Of a stretch of 64,000 nt of DNA, positions 1-10,361 are shown piece after piece. The DNA lies in NCBI GenBank assembly GCA_035048495.1, contig JASUTR010000247.1, forward strand, positions 248,001 through 312,000. Direction: 5' to 3'. Each line of letters opens with the position of its first letter. The stretch's first letter is position 1. Source of the stretch: Euptelea pleiosperma (taxonomy: Eukaryota; Streptophyta; Magnoliopsida; Ranunculales; Eupteleaceae). A program made the position numbers and the translations under genes. The notes under the pieces are model-generated. The model did no database searches. It saw only the letters and a list, made by a program, of their open reading frames with translations, and was not told the DNA's origin.

Positions 1-2217
1 ACTTCAAATGTGTTGAACCAATAGTAATGGAAGAGATTGAGTCCAATTACGAGGTCCGATTGCGAAAAAGTCACAACTTCTAGGCTTCTGAATGTAACAC
101 ACAAACTGAGTCCAATTTGAGACGTTGACGCACGGATGGAGCTAACATGTTTCGACTGTCCCGAATCTTGGTTTAACACTTCAAATATGTTAAACCAATA
201 GTAATGGAAGAGTTTGTGTCTAATTACGAGGTCCGATTACGAAAAAGTTACAAGTTATAGGCTTCGGAATGTAACACACAAACTGAGTCCAATTAAAGAA
301 ATTGACGCCTGGATGGAGCTAACTTGTTTCGACTGCCAAGAATCTTGTTCCAACACTTCAAATGTGTTGAAACAATAGTAATGGAAGAGTTTGAGTCCAA
401 TTATGAGATCCGGTTGCGAAAAAGTCACAAGTTATAGGCTTCTGAATATAACACACAAACTGAGTCCAATTTGAGACGTTGACGCACGGATGGAGCTAAC
501 TTGTTTCGACTGTCCCGAATCTTGTTCCAACACTTTAAATGTGTTGAAACAATAGTAATGGAAGAGTTTGTGTCCAATTACGAGGTCCGATTGCGAAAAA
601 GTTACAAGTTATAGGCTTCTGAATGTAACACACAAACTTAGTCCAATTAATGACATTGACGCACGGATGGAGCCAACTTGCTTCGACTGCTCCTAATCTT
701 GTTCCAACACTTCAAATGTGTTGAAACAATAGTAATGGAAGAGTATGAGTCCAATTACGAGGTCCGGTTGCGAAGAAGTCACAACTTATAGGCTTCTGAA
801 TGTAACACACAAACTGAGTTCAATTTGAGGCGTTGACGCACGGATGGAGCTAACATGTTTCGACTGTCCCGAATCTTGTTTCAACACTTCAAATGTGTTG
901 AAACATAGTAATTGAAGAGTTTGAGTCTAATTATAAGGTCCGGTTGCAAAAAAGTCACAAGTTATATACTTCGGAATGTAACACAAACTGTGTCCAATTT
1001 GAGACGTTGACGAACGGATGGACCTAACTTGTTTCGACTGTCCGAATCTTGTTCCAACACTTCAAATCTGTTGAAACAATAGTAATTGAGGAGTTTGAGT
1101 CCAATTACGTGGTCCGATTGCGAAAAAGTCAATAAATATAGGCTTACGAATGAAAAACAAAAACTGATTCCAGTTAGAAACATTGACGAACGAATAGAGC
1201 ACACTTGTTCCGCCTGTCCCGAATCTTCTTCTAATACTTCAAATGTGTTGAAAAAATAATAATGGAAGAGTTTGAGTCCAATTACGAGCTCCGGTTGCGA
1301 AAAAGTCACAAGTTATAGGCTTCGGAATGTAACACACAAACTGAGTCCAATTTGAGACGTTGACGCACGGATGGAGCTAACTTATTTCGACTGTCCCGAA
1401 TCTTGTTCCAACACTTCAAATGTTTTGAACCAATAGTAATGGAAGAGTTTGTGTCCAATTACGAGGTCCGATTGCGAAAAAGTTACAAGTTATAGGCTTC
1501 TGAATGTAACACACAAACTTAGTCCAATTAATGACATTGACGCACGGATGGAGCCAACTTGCTTCGACTGCTCCTAATCTTGTTCCAACACTTCAAATGT
1601 GTTGAAACAATAGTAATGGAAGAGTATGAGTCCAATTAAGAGGTCCGGTTGCGAAAAAGTCACAACTTATAGGCTTCTGAATGTAACACACAAACTGAGT
1701 CCAATTTGAGGCGTTGACGCACGGATGGAGCTAACATGTTTCGACTGTCCCGAATCTTGTTTCAACACTTCAAATGTGTTGAAACATAGTAATGGAAGAG
1801 TTTGAGTCCAATTATGAGGTCCGGTTGCGAAAAAGTCACAAGTTATAGGCTTCTGAATGTAACACACAAACTGAGTCCAATTTGAGACGTTGACGCACGG
1901 ATGGAGCTAACTTGTTTCGACTGTCCCGAATCTTGTTCCAACACTTTAAATGTGATGAAACAATAGTAATGGAAGAGTTTGAGTCCAATTACGAGGTCCG
2001 GTTGCGAAAAAGTCACAAGTTATAGGCTTCGGAATGTAACTCACAAACTGAGTCCAATTTGAGACGTTGACGCACGGATGGAGCTAACTTGTTTCGACTG
2101 TCCCGAATCTTGTTCCAACACTTTAAATGTGTTGAAACTATAGTAATGGAAGAGTTTGAGTCCAATTACGAGGTCCAGTTGCGAAAAAGTCACAAGTTAT
2201 AGGCTTCGGAATGTAAC
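1..2217 (+). repeat. 177-bp satellite array, left block
   Basis: Head-to-tail tandem monomers in one orientation, recognisable by recurring words such as CTTCAAATGTGTTGAAAC, GAGTCCAATTACGAGGTC and GACGCACGGATGGAGC. The distance between equivalent positions in neighbouring monomers is 177 bp (measured at 5071, 5248 and 5425 in the next block). Monomers near 962-1310 are more diverged than the rest. The segment from about 1480 to 2217 is collinear with about 56742 to 57479, including the rare variant GTGATGAAAC at both places. No gene is visible; short ORFs are by-products of the repeat. Confidence 0.97.
2213..2217. repeat. target-site duplication, left copy (GTAAC)
   Basis: The five bases GTAAC directly precede the first base of the solo LTR and recur directly after its last base. 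The uninterrupted satellite paralogue has a single GTAAC at 57475-57479. Confidence 0.93.
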
Positions 2218-3242
2218 TGAAAGTAGGGTTTTTCTGCGTCGTTGGTTACGGAAACCCTAGAATCAACAAGATTTGTAATTTGATCCGATGTTTAATCCTG
2301 CAAAATTATGAATTCTCGCATAGTAGGAAGTGTCGGATGTCGATCCACACTCGGGGTTAGTTCGCGCAAATTAGAACACAAAATAACGAAAAATTGTTTA
2401 GAAGAATGGAGGGGTGAGGATGGTGATTAATGTTCGATTTTTAAACATGCTTGGTGATTTTAGAGAGATAAATTGCTACAACTAACAAGAGCATAGAAAA
2501 GATGAAACAACTATTGAAACACTTCAAAATAATTCTTTTATTGATAAAAACAAAGCAATCTCTGACACTTTTTGAAATTAAAAGCTACTTTAAAATAAAT
2601 AAAGAAATCTAGATCTAGATAGAGAAAAATGAGAAAGAGAGAAAAAAAGTATTATAGAAACCTAGAGAGAGAGAGTAAAAAAAAAAAAGAGAAAAGTAGA
2701 GAGAAAAGAAGCGAATTAGAGAGAGAAAGTATGAGGGAGAGAATGAACTAGAGAGAAAAGGCAATCGAAATCTAGAGAGAGGAAGTGATTCTAGAGAGAT
2801 AAACTTATACCCTATCACTTATCAAGAGGAAGATCGCCGGAGGAGTAGAGAGCATCGATCGGGGTGGTGGCATTCCGACAAAGAGGAGGAGGAGATTTGC
2901 TTGCTGGCCGGTGAAGGCCATGGAGTGCTCCACGTACATCAACAGGCAGATGGGTTGCAAGAGGATGGAAAGGATGCTACTGCTAGTAGCGTTAATGGAG
3001 GTGCACACACCTATGAGGGAGTCCTTCGGTGGTGGTTCAAATGGCGAGGATGGTGTTGCAGGCCGGAGATGAGGCTAGAGAAGTGGAGAAGGAAGACCAA
3101 TCCGTGAGGACGGTGGTGCACTTGTGGTGCTTGCTGCTAAAGCAGTTGCAGGTGAGGTGGAGGGTGCTGCCAAGGAGACCGAACTGTTGTGGTGATAGTG
3201 GGGACAACAAGGAAGGAGAGAGGCAGATCCTGGTTCGACCGG

Positions 3243-3268
3243 CCGGAGTTGCAAACCTGCAACTCCGG
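3243..3268 (-). other. hairpin in solo LTR
   Basis: Inverted repeat with arms CCGGAGTTGC and GCAACTCCGG and a 6-nt loop. The arms are identical to those of the four hairpins in each array LTR. I found only this one copy in the solo LTR. Confidence 0.85.
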
Positions 3269-3744
3269 TCAAAAGAAATAGAAGAAGAAAAAAAAAAAAA
3301 AAAAAGAAGAAGGAGAAGGAGAAGGAGAAGCTACCTGACTTTGTGTGGAACCACCGATGGAAGGAGGAGAAGATCACGGCGGTACACCAACAGGTTCACA
3401 CCTTAGAGAAGAGGGGGTGGCGGTGTTATTGGCGGACTGTGGTGGGGATGTTGGAGGTGCAGCAAGGGGCACCGTTATAACCCACGAAGGAGGCCGTGAA
3501 GGAGACGAGTAACAGCAGGCATCCAGCCACTCGTAAGAGCTCGTTCAAGGGAAGGAGATTGAAGAAAAAAGAGAGGGACGTCCATGAGAGGTTGAGAGAG
3601 GAGACCGTGGAAGAAGATGACGGCTAGAGAGAGAGGTGAGATTGCAAGAGAAGAGATAGATACGAGAAGTTGGGGTTTTAGAAGGGGGAGGGAATGGAGA
3701 AGATTTGAGGGGGATTAGGGTTCGAACGAACCCTTCTCCTTCCT

Positions 3745-3781
3745 CTTATAAAGCTCCCTATTTCCATTAATGGAAATAGGG
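3745..3781 (-). promoter_or_regulatory. candidate core promoter of solo LTR
   Basis: A perfect 26-bp palindrome (3756-3781; half-arms CCCTATTTCC and GGAAATAGGG around ATTAAT) lies next to a TATA-like CTTTATAAG (3745-3753, minus strand). The same arrangement occurs in all array LTRs although the surrounding LTR has diverged, which suggests constraint. Promoter function is inferred. Confidence 0.55.
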
Positions 3782-3808
3782 TATTTTTTAAATAAAAAAA
3801 ATATTTTT

Positions 3809-3810
<2 letters not shown>

Positions 3811-3844
<34 letters not shown>
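3811..3844. repeat. poly-T tract in solo LTR
   Basis: A run of about 34 T on the plus strand, equivalent to the 39-41 bp poly-A tract upstream of the palindrome in the array LTRs. Confidence 0.9.
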
Positions 3845-3847
<3 letters not shown>

Positions 3848-4096
3848 TAAAATGCTACTTTTCGATGGGGAATCTCCCCAATTAGTGGACCCCCCATTTA
3901 ATTAAAATTATTTTTGAAATTCGCGGGGTCCACTAACTGGTCGGACAGCGGGTCGATGCTGATGGGCCCGGCTACTGGCCCACATGGACTGATGATGTCC
4001 ATCGTCTCACAAGATGATGTGACAGGCATTCTGAAGGCGATCGGATGGATGGTGACTTGATTGGGACCCAGATTGGTAGATCGACGGATCTAGAGA

Positions 4097-4150
4097 GATC
4101 CAACGGTCCGATTGAAGATCCAACGGTCCGATGGAAGATCCAACGGTCAG
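4097..4150 (-). repeat. three 20-bp direct repeats in solo LTR
   Basis: GATCCAACGGTC recurs at 4097, 4117 and 4137, exactly 20 bp apart. The array LTRs carry the same triple repeat on the plus strand (8259-8310 in LTR1). Confidence 0.85.
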
Positions 4151-4808
4151 AAAGCTAAGGGAGATGAGATAGAGCCGAAGGGTAGGAGTTCTGGGGTTAA
4201 GTCAGTAGATTCGAGGATCGTGAGATGAAGAGAGAGAGAGAATAAGAAGAAATGAGAGAAAAAGTATCAAAAAAAAATGGAAAAAAGCACTGGCGGAGGG
4301 TCTAGAACCCTGGTCTTCACTGTGACATCCTCACGCTTCTCCAGTAGAGTCGACCATCATTCTTTGCTGACTCATGTGGCTTTAAACGCTTTGGTCCGTC
4401 TCTTGGTCATTGGCTCTCCTACTCTCTTCGTTCTTTGGGCCGGCTTTTTGGTCCTCTTATTCAGCCCATATTTGGCCCATATCTTCTAGTCATAGCATGT
4501 GGGCTTTTTAAGCTTTGATAATGGGCTTTCATGATCGATTTGGGCCCACAAGTCTTGAGAATCGTCCCATCGGGGTTTCCTGCGACAGAAGAAGCGCGTA
4601 ATGAGACTTTATCAGAACGGCTTAATATCTAGACTTCCGAAAATGTGTTTAATGCATGCAAATATACCATTTCGTCCAGAAAAGTGTGTTCTACGCAACA
4701 GAAGAGACTCTTACGTAGAAAAGTAGGTAAATAGAGTATTTTACGTAGGAGAATGCAATAACGCTAAAAGGATAATTGCTTAAAATAAGCACTTTTGAGC
4801 GAATATCA

Positions 4809-4813
4809 GTAAC
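4809..4813. repeat. target-site duplication, right copy (GTAAC)
   Basis: Perfect partner of 2213-2217; the satellite resumes in register immediately after it. Confidence 0.93.
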
Positions 4814-5414
4814 TCACAAACTGAGTTCAATTTGTGACGTTGACGCACGGATGGAGCTAATTTGTTTCGACTGTCTCGAATCTTGTTCCAACACTTCAAA
4901 TGTTTTGAAACAATAGTAATGAAAGAGTTTGAGTAAAATTATGAGGTCCGGTTGCGACAAAGTCACAATTTATAGGCTTCGGAATGTAACACACAAACTG
5001 AGTCCATTTTGAGACGTTGACGCACGGATGGACCTAACTTGTTTCGACTGTCACGAATCTTGTTCCAACACTTCAAATGTGTTGAAACAATAGTAATGGA
5101 AGAGTTTGAGTCCAATTACGAGGTCCGGTTGCGAAAAAGTCACAAGTTATAGGCTTCGGAATGTAACACACAAACTGAGTCCAATTTGAGACGTTGACGC
5201 ACGGATGGAGCTAACTTGTTTCGACTGTCCCGAATCTTGTTCCAACACTTCAAATGTGTTGAAACAATAGTAATGGAAGAGTTTGAGTCCAATTACGAGG
5301 TCCGGTTGCGAAAAAGTCACAAGTTATAGGCTTCGGAATGTAACACACAAATTGAGTCCAATTTGAGACGTCGACGCACGGATGGAGTTAACATGTTTCG
5401 ACTGTCCCGAATCT

Positions 5415-5443
5415 TGTTTCAACACTTCAAATGTGTTGAAACA
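5415..5443. other. perfect dyad symmetry in a satellite monomer (representative)
   Basis: Arms TGTTTCAACAC and GTGTTGAAACA are perfect reverse complements around a 7-nt spacer, TTCAAAT. Monomers reading TTGTTTCAACAC have the full 11-bp arms; those reading TTGTTCCAACAC have one mismatch. The dyad therefore recurs throughout the satellite. Confidence 0.8.
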
Positions 5444-8258
5444 ATAGTAATGGAAGAGTTTGAGTCCAATTATGAGGTCCGGTTGCAAAAAAGTCACAAG
5501 TTATAGGCTTCAGAATGTAAATCACAAACTGAGTCCAATTAATGACATTGACGCACGGATGGAGCCAACTTGCTTCGACTGCTCCTAATCTTGTTCCAAC
5601 ACTTCAAATGTGTTGAAACAATAGTAATGGAAGAGTATGAGTCCAATTAAGAGGTCCGGTTGCGAAAAAGTCACAACTTATAGGCTTCTGAATGTAACAC
5701 ACAAACTGAGTCCAATTTGAGGCGTTGACGCACGGATGGAGCTAACATGTTTCGACTGGCCCGAATCTTGTTTCAACACTTCAAATGTGTTGAAACATAG
5801 TAATGGAAGAGTTTGAGTCCAATTATGAGGTCCGGTTGCGAAAAAGTCACAACTTATAGGCTTCTGAATGTAACACACAAACTGAGTCCAATTAAAGAAA
5901 TTGACACCCGGATTGAGCTAACTTGTTTCGACTGCCCCAAATCTTGTTCCAACACTTCAAATGTGTTGAAACAATAGTAATGGAAGATTTTGAGTCCAAT
6001 TACGAGGTCCGATTGCGAAAAAGTCACAACTTATTGGCTTCTGAATGTAACACACAAACTGAGTCCAATTTGAGACGTTGACGCACGGATGGAGCTAACT
6101 TGTTTCGACTGTCCCGAATCTTGTTCCAATTACGAGGTCCGGTTGCGAAAAAGTCACAAGTTATAGGCTTCGGAATGTAACACACAAACTGAGTCCAATT
6201 TGAGACGTCGACGCACGGATGGAGTTAACATGTTTTGACTGTCCCGAATCTTGTTTCAACACTTCAAATGTGTTGAAACAATAGTAATAGAAGAGTTTGA
6301 GTCCAATTATGAGGTCCGGTTGCAAAAAAGTCACAAGTTATAGGCTTCAGAATGTAAATCACAAACTGAGTCCAATTAATGACATTGACGCACGGATGGA
6401 GCTAACTTGTTTCGACTGTCCCGAATCTTGTTCCAACACTTTAAATGTGTTGAAACAATAGTAATGGAAGAGTTTGAGTCCAATTACGAGGTCCAGTTGC
6501 GAAAAAGTCACAAGTTATAGGCTTCGGAATGTAACTCACAAACTGAGTCCAATTTGTGACGTTGACCCACGGATGGGGCTAATTTGTTTCGACTGTCTCG
6601 AATCTTGTTCCAACACTTCAAATGTTTTGAAACAATAGTAATGAAAGAGTTTGAGTAAAATTATGAGGTCCGGTTGCGACAAAGTCACAATTTATAGGCT
6701 TCGAAATGTAACACACAAAGTGAGTCCATTTTGAGACGTTGACGCACGGATGGACCATCTTTGATTTCGACTGTCACGAATCTTGTTCCAACACTTCAAA
6801 TGTTTTGAAACAATAGTAATGGAAGAGTTTGAGTCCAATTACGAGGTCCGGTTGCGAAAAAGTCACAAGTTATAGGCTTCGGAATGTAACTCACAAACTG
6901 AGTCCAATTTGAGACGTTGACGCACGGATGGAGCTAACTTGTTTCGACTGTCCCGAATCTTGTTCCAACACTTTAAATGTGTTGAAACAATAGTAATGGA
7001 AGAGTTTGAGTCCAATTACGTGGTCCAGTTGCGAAAAAGTCACAAGTTATAGGCTTCGGAATGTAACTCACAAACTAAGTTCAATTTGTGACGTTGACGC
7101 ACGGATGGAGCTAATTTGTTTCCACTGTCTCGAATCTTGTTCCAACACTTCAAATGTTTTGAATCAATAGTAATGAAAGAGTTTGAGTAAAATTAAGAGG
7201 TCCGGTTGCGACAAAGTCACAATTTATAGGCTTCGGAATGTAACACACAAACTGAGTCCATTTTGAGACGTTGACGCACGGATGGACCTAACTTGTTTCG
7301 ACTGTCACGAATCTTGTTCCAACACTTCAAATGTGTTGAAACAATAGTAATGGAATAGTTTGAGTCCAATTACGAGGTCCGATTGCGAAAAAGTCACAAG
7401 TTATAGGCTTCTGAATGTAACACACAAACTGAGTCCAATTAATGACATTGACGCACGGATGGAGCCAACTTGCTTCGACTGCTCCTAATCTTGTTCCAAC
7501 ACTTCAAATGTGTTGAAACAATAGTAATGGAAGAGTATGAGTCCAATTACGAGGTCCGATTGCGAAAAAGTTACAAGTTATAGGCTTCTGAATGTAATGA
7601 TATTCGCTCAAAAGTGCTTATTTTAAGCAATTATCCTTTTAGCGTTATTGCATTCTCCTACGTAAAATACTCTATTTACCTACTTTTCTACGTAAGAGTC
7701 TCTTCTGTTGCGTAGAACACACTTTTCTGGACGAAATGGTATATTTGCATGCATTAAACACATTTTCGGAAGTCTAGATATTAAGCCGTTCTGATAAAGT
7801 CTCATTACGCGCTTCTTCTGTCGCAGGAAACCCCGATGGGACGATTTTCGAGACTTGTGGGCCCAAATCGATCATGAAAGCCCATTATCAAAGCTTAACA
7901 AGCCCACATGCTATAACTAGAAGATATGGGCCAAATATGGGCTGAATAAGAGGACCAAAAAGTCGGCCCAAAGAACGAAGAGAGTAGGAGAGCCAATGAC
8001 CAAGAGACGGACCAAAGCGTTTAAAGCCACATGAGTCAGCAAAGAATGATGGTCGACTCTACTGGAGAAGCGTGAGGATGGTCACAGTGAAGAACAGGGT
8101 TCCAGACCCTCCGCCAGTGCTTTTTTCCATTTTTTTTTTATACTTTTTCTCTCATCTCTCCTTATTCTCTCTCTCTCTTCATCTCTCGATCCTCGAATCT
8201 ACTGACCTAACCCCAGAACTCCTGCCCATCGGCTCTATCTCATCTCCCTTAGCTTTCT

Positions 8259-8310
8259 GACCGTTGGATCTTCCATCGGACCGTTGGATCTTCAATCGGA
8301 CCGTTGGATC
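8259..8310 (+). repeat. three 20-bp direct repeats in LTR1 (GACCGTTGGATC)
   Basis: CCGTTGGATC begins at 8261, 8281 and 8301. Copy number and spacing are preserved in the diverged solo LTR, so this could be a bound regulatory element; the binding factor is unknown. Equivalent sites lie one period on in LTR2-4. Confidence 0.8.
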
Positions 8311-8559
8311 TCTCTAGATCCGTCGATCTACCAATCTGAGTCCCAATCAAGTCACCATCCATCCGATCGCCTTCAGAATGCCCGTCACATCATCTTGTGA
8401 GACGATGGACATCATCAGTCCATGTGGGCCAGTAGCCGGGCCCATCAGCATCGACCCGCTGTCCGACCAGTTAGTGGACCCCGCAAATTTCAAAAATAAT
8501 TTTAATTAAATGGGGGGTCCACTAATTGGGGAGATTCCCCATAGAAAAGTAGCATTTTA

Positions 8560-8562
<3 letters not shown>

Positions 8563-8602
<40 letters not shown>
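8563..8602 (+). repeat. poly-A tract in LTR1
   Basis: 40 consecutive A. Equivalent tracts are 16858-16898 (41), 25156-25195 (40) and 33451-33489 (39). Length differences may be real slippage or base-calling noise. Confidence 0.9.
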
Positions 8603-8604
<2 letters not shown>

Positions 8605-8631
8605 AAAAATATTTTTTTTATTTAAAAAATA

Positions 8632-8668
8632 CCCTATTTCCATTAATGGAAATAGGGAGCTTTATAAG
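8632..8668 (+). promoter_or_regulatory. candidate core promoter, LTR1
   Basis: A perfect 26-bp palindrome (8632-8657, centre ATTAAT) is followed six bases later by TATAAG (8663-8668). If this is the TATA box, transcription would start near 8690-8700, inside or just after a second inverted repeat (GGGTTCG-TT-CGAACCC, 8680-8695). Conservation in the diverged solo LTR supports function; no transcript evidence is available. Confidence 0.55.
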
Positions 8669-8808
8669 AGGAAGGAGAAGGGTTCGTTCGAACCCTAATC
8701 CCCCTCCATTCTTCTCTTCTCTTCCCCCAATCTCTTCTCCTATCAATCCCCCTCCTCCTTCTCCTCTTTTTTTTACTTTTACCATCGTCTTCTTCATCCT
8801 TTCCCTCG

Positions 8809-9337
8809 CCGGAGTTGCAGGCAACTCCGGCCGTCTGGTAAGTCATCTTCCTCCTCCTCTTCTTCTTCTTCTTCTTCTTTTTCTTCTTCTTCTTCTTCTT
8901 CTTCTTCTTCTTCTTCTTCTCTTCCTCCTCCTCTTCTTCTTCTTCGTCTTCTTCTTTTTCTGCATAGTCGCCGGAGTTGCAGGCAGCAACTCCGGTCGTC
9001 GTCGTCCTCACCACAGCAAGCTGGTGAGGGTCCTCCCCCTCTTCTTCTTCCTTCTCTTCCTTCCTCTTCCTCCCTTCCCTTCCTCCTTCTTTCTTCTTCT
9101 TCTTCTTCTTCTTCTTCTCTGCTGCGTCTTCTTTGTCTTCTTAGCTCGCCGGAGTTGCAGACAGCAACTCCGGTCGTCGTCTCCACCGCCAGCACGTCGT
9201 CCTCCCCCCTCTCCTCCTATCCGTCTTCTGCCTCTTCGTTTTCTTCTTCGTCCTAGTCGTTTTCTTCTTCTTCTTATCCTCAGACTCCTTCTTCTTCTTT
9301 TCTTTTAATTCCACCGGAGTTGCAGGTGCAACTCCGG
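8809..9337 (+). other. series of four hairpins in LTR1
   Basis: Hairpins at 8809-8830, 8971-8995, 9149-9173 and 9314-9337 all have perfect 10-bp arms, CCGGAGTTGC and GCAACTCCGG, with loops of 2, 5, 5 and 4 nt. Start-to-start distances are 162, 178 and 165 bp. The intervals are mostly TTC/TCC microsatellite. Identical arms with variable loops point to module duplication or to maintenance of the stem. The solo LTR has one hairpin. Confidence 0.85.
8846..8957 (+). repeat. TTC/TCC microsatellite in LTR1
   Basis: Nearly pure pyrimidine tract dominated by TTC triplets. Shorter similar tracts lie at about 9035-9120 and 9240-9305. Counterparts occur in LTR2-4. The strand asymmetry is of the kind able to form triplex DNA. 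Confidence 0.9.
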
Positions 9338-9935
9338 TCGTCTTCTACGGCGAGAAGCTCGCCGGAAACCTCCATTACAGCGGCTATATCCTGCTGCACC
9401 TTATACCATTCCAAATCCACGGCACCCAAGCTACCATTTACCACTTCACCCTCGCCTCTCTCACCAAAAACAGAAAAAGAAATAAAAAAAAAGGGAAAGA
9501 ACGGTGGCCGTCCATTCCATTCTCCTCCCCGTTGACGCCTTCATCACCACCGAACTGCCCCACCATCTCCTTCGTTCTTCCTTTCTCCCTCTCCTCAGAC
9601 CCTAGCCGTCACCCTCTTCCTCTACTTCACCGTCTTCTTCAAAGCCCAAGAAATTAAAAAAAAAAAATAAATAAAAGAAAGAGAGAAAGAAGGAAGAAGA
9701 AGGAGGGAGGAAGCCGTTATGCTCCTCCACAGCCTCGCAAGTGGCTGTCTTGCCACCTCCTCAAGGGTTTTGCTCCTCTCTCTCACGAACTTGCAACCAG
9801 CAAGAACATACATCTTGGCCAGTGCAATCATGCACTTGATTGGTCATGTTAATGGGCGATCTCCAATCCTTGGTGCCCGGAGCACCACCAGCTACCCGAA
9901 AGCTTCCCTTCCCACTCACCAAGCCTATCCCTACG

Positions 9936-9959
9936 CCGATGCAATTAACATCGGTAAGT
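9936..9959 (+). promoter_or_regulatory. candidate splice donor with hairpin, LTR1
   Basis: GTAAGT begins at 9954, the last base of an inverted repeat (CCGATG 9936-9941, CATCGG 9949-9954). It could pair with the acceptor at 11136, removing the end of the LTR and the primer-binding site from a spliced mRNA. This is inference from consensus only. Confidence 0.4.
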
Positions 9960-10361
9960 CACAAAGGTAAACTTTCTCTCTCCCTTCTCCTTCTAAATCT
10001 CTCCCTCTCTAGAAGTTTCTCTCTCTAGATTCCTCCACTTTCTCTCTCTAGTTCTCTCCTTCTCCCTCTAGTTTATTCTTTTCTTTATGCTTTATAATTT
10101 AGTTGTTTTCACTTGATTGTAAGAGACATGTTCGATTGAATGAAGTTGATTTGAATAATATTATGTTCCATTCTCTGCAAATTTCCCGTCATTTTATGTT
10201 CATTATCGTGCTAATCTGACTAATCCCGAGTGCGGATCGACATCCGACACTAGCCACTATGCAAAAATGCTCATTTTACAGGTTAAAAGTCTCGGATAAT
10301 TACAAATGTGTTGAAGTTAGGGTTTCCGTAACCAACGACGCGGAAAAATCCTATTTTCAAA

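Larger units (their letters stand above)
2218..4808 (-). mobile_element. solo LTR, minus strand, same family as the tandem array
   Basis: Read on the minus strand it starts TGATATTCGC and ends with TCA, like the LTRs at 7598-35246. It keeps long stretches of near identity to them: the first ~750 bp, the three 20-bp repeats, the long homopolymer, the promoter palindrome and TATA-like box, and the last ~50 bp. At 2591 bp it is 171 bp shorter, and the middle (about 2500-3700) is clearly diverged, with one hairpin instead of four. A perfect 5-bp target duplication flanks it and no internal sequence is present. By the usual interpretation it was left by recombination between the two LTRs of a full element. 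Confidence 0.93.
4809..7597 (+). repeat. 177-bp satellite array, middle block
   Basis: Same satellite and orientation as the left block. It contains a 130-bp truncated monomer (joint near 6121-6130). The last ~1.4 kb before the element (about 6120-7597) is broadly collinear with about 55300-56771; rare variants TTTCCACTG and TTTTGAATC are shared at a constant offset of 49174. A scrambled segment near 6753-6765 is unique in the window. No gene is seen. Confidence 0.97.
7598..10359 (+). repeat. LTR1 (2762 bp)
   Basis: Runs from TGATATTCGC to TATTTTCA. In order: a short hairpin at 7615-7629 (TGCTTA/TAAGCA), triple 20-bp repeats (8259-8310), a 40-bp poly-A tract (8563-8602), promoter palindrome and TATA-like box (8632-8668), TTC microsatellite with four hairpins (8809-9337), a purine-rich tract (9657-9712), a GTAAGT donor-like site (9954) and CT-rich sequence with CTCTCTCTAG motifs (9970-10080). 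The preceding satellite bases TGTAA would be the left target duplication; its partner on the right is missing. Long ORFs here come from the microsatellite and are not genes. Confidence 0.95.

Noticed and set aside
2218..4808. Separate host gene in the solo LTR (frames at 2901-3406 and 4277-4489)
   Set aside because: The whole stretch is bounded by LTR ends and a target duplication; the frames are low-complexity and have no counterpart in the array LTRs.
5400..5420. CENP-B box in the TTCGACTGTCCCGAA segment
   Set aside because: TTCG and CCCG words are present but the required spacing and order of the 17-bp box are not.
8680..8695. tRNA-like B box in GGGTTCGTTCGAACCC
   Set aside because: No A box or cloverleaf nearby; it is better described as an inverted repeat downstream of the TATA-like box.
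8646..9308. 220-codon plus-strand frame and 133/123-codon minus-strand frames in the LTRs
   Set aside because: They are translations of TTC/GAA microsatellite and hairpins: poly-Leu/Phe or poly-Glu/Lys with no domain.
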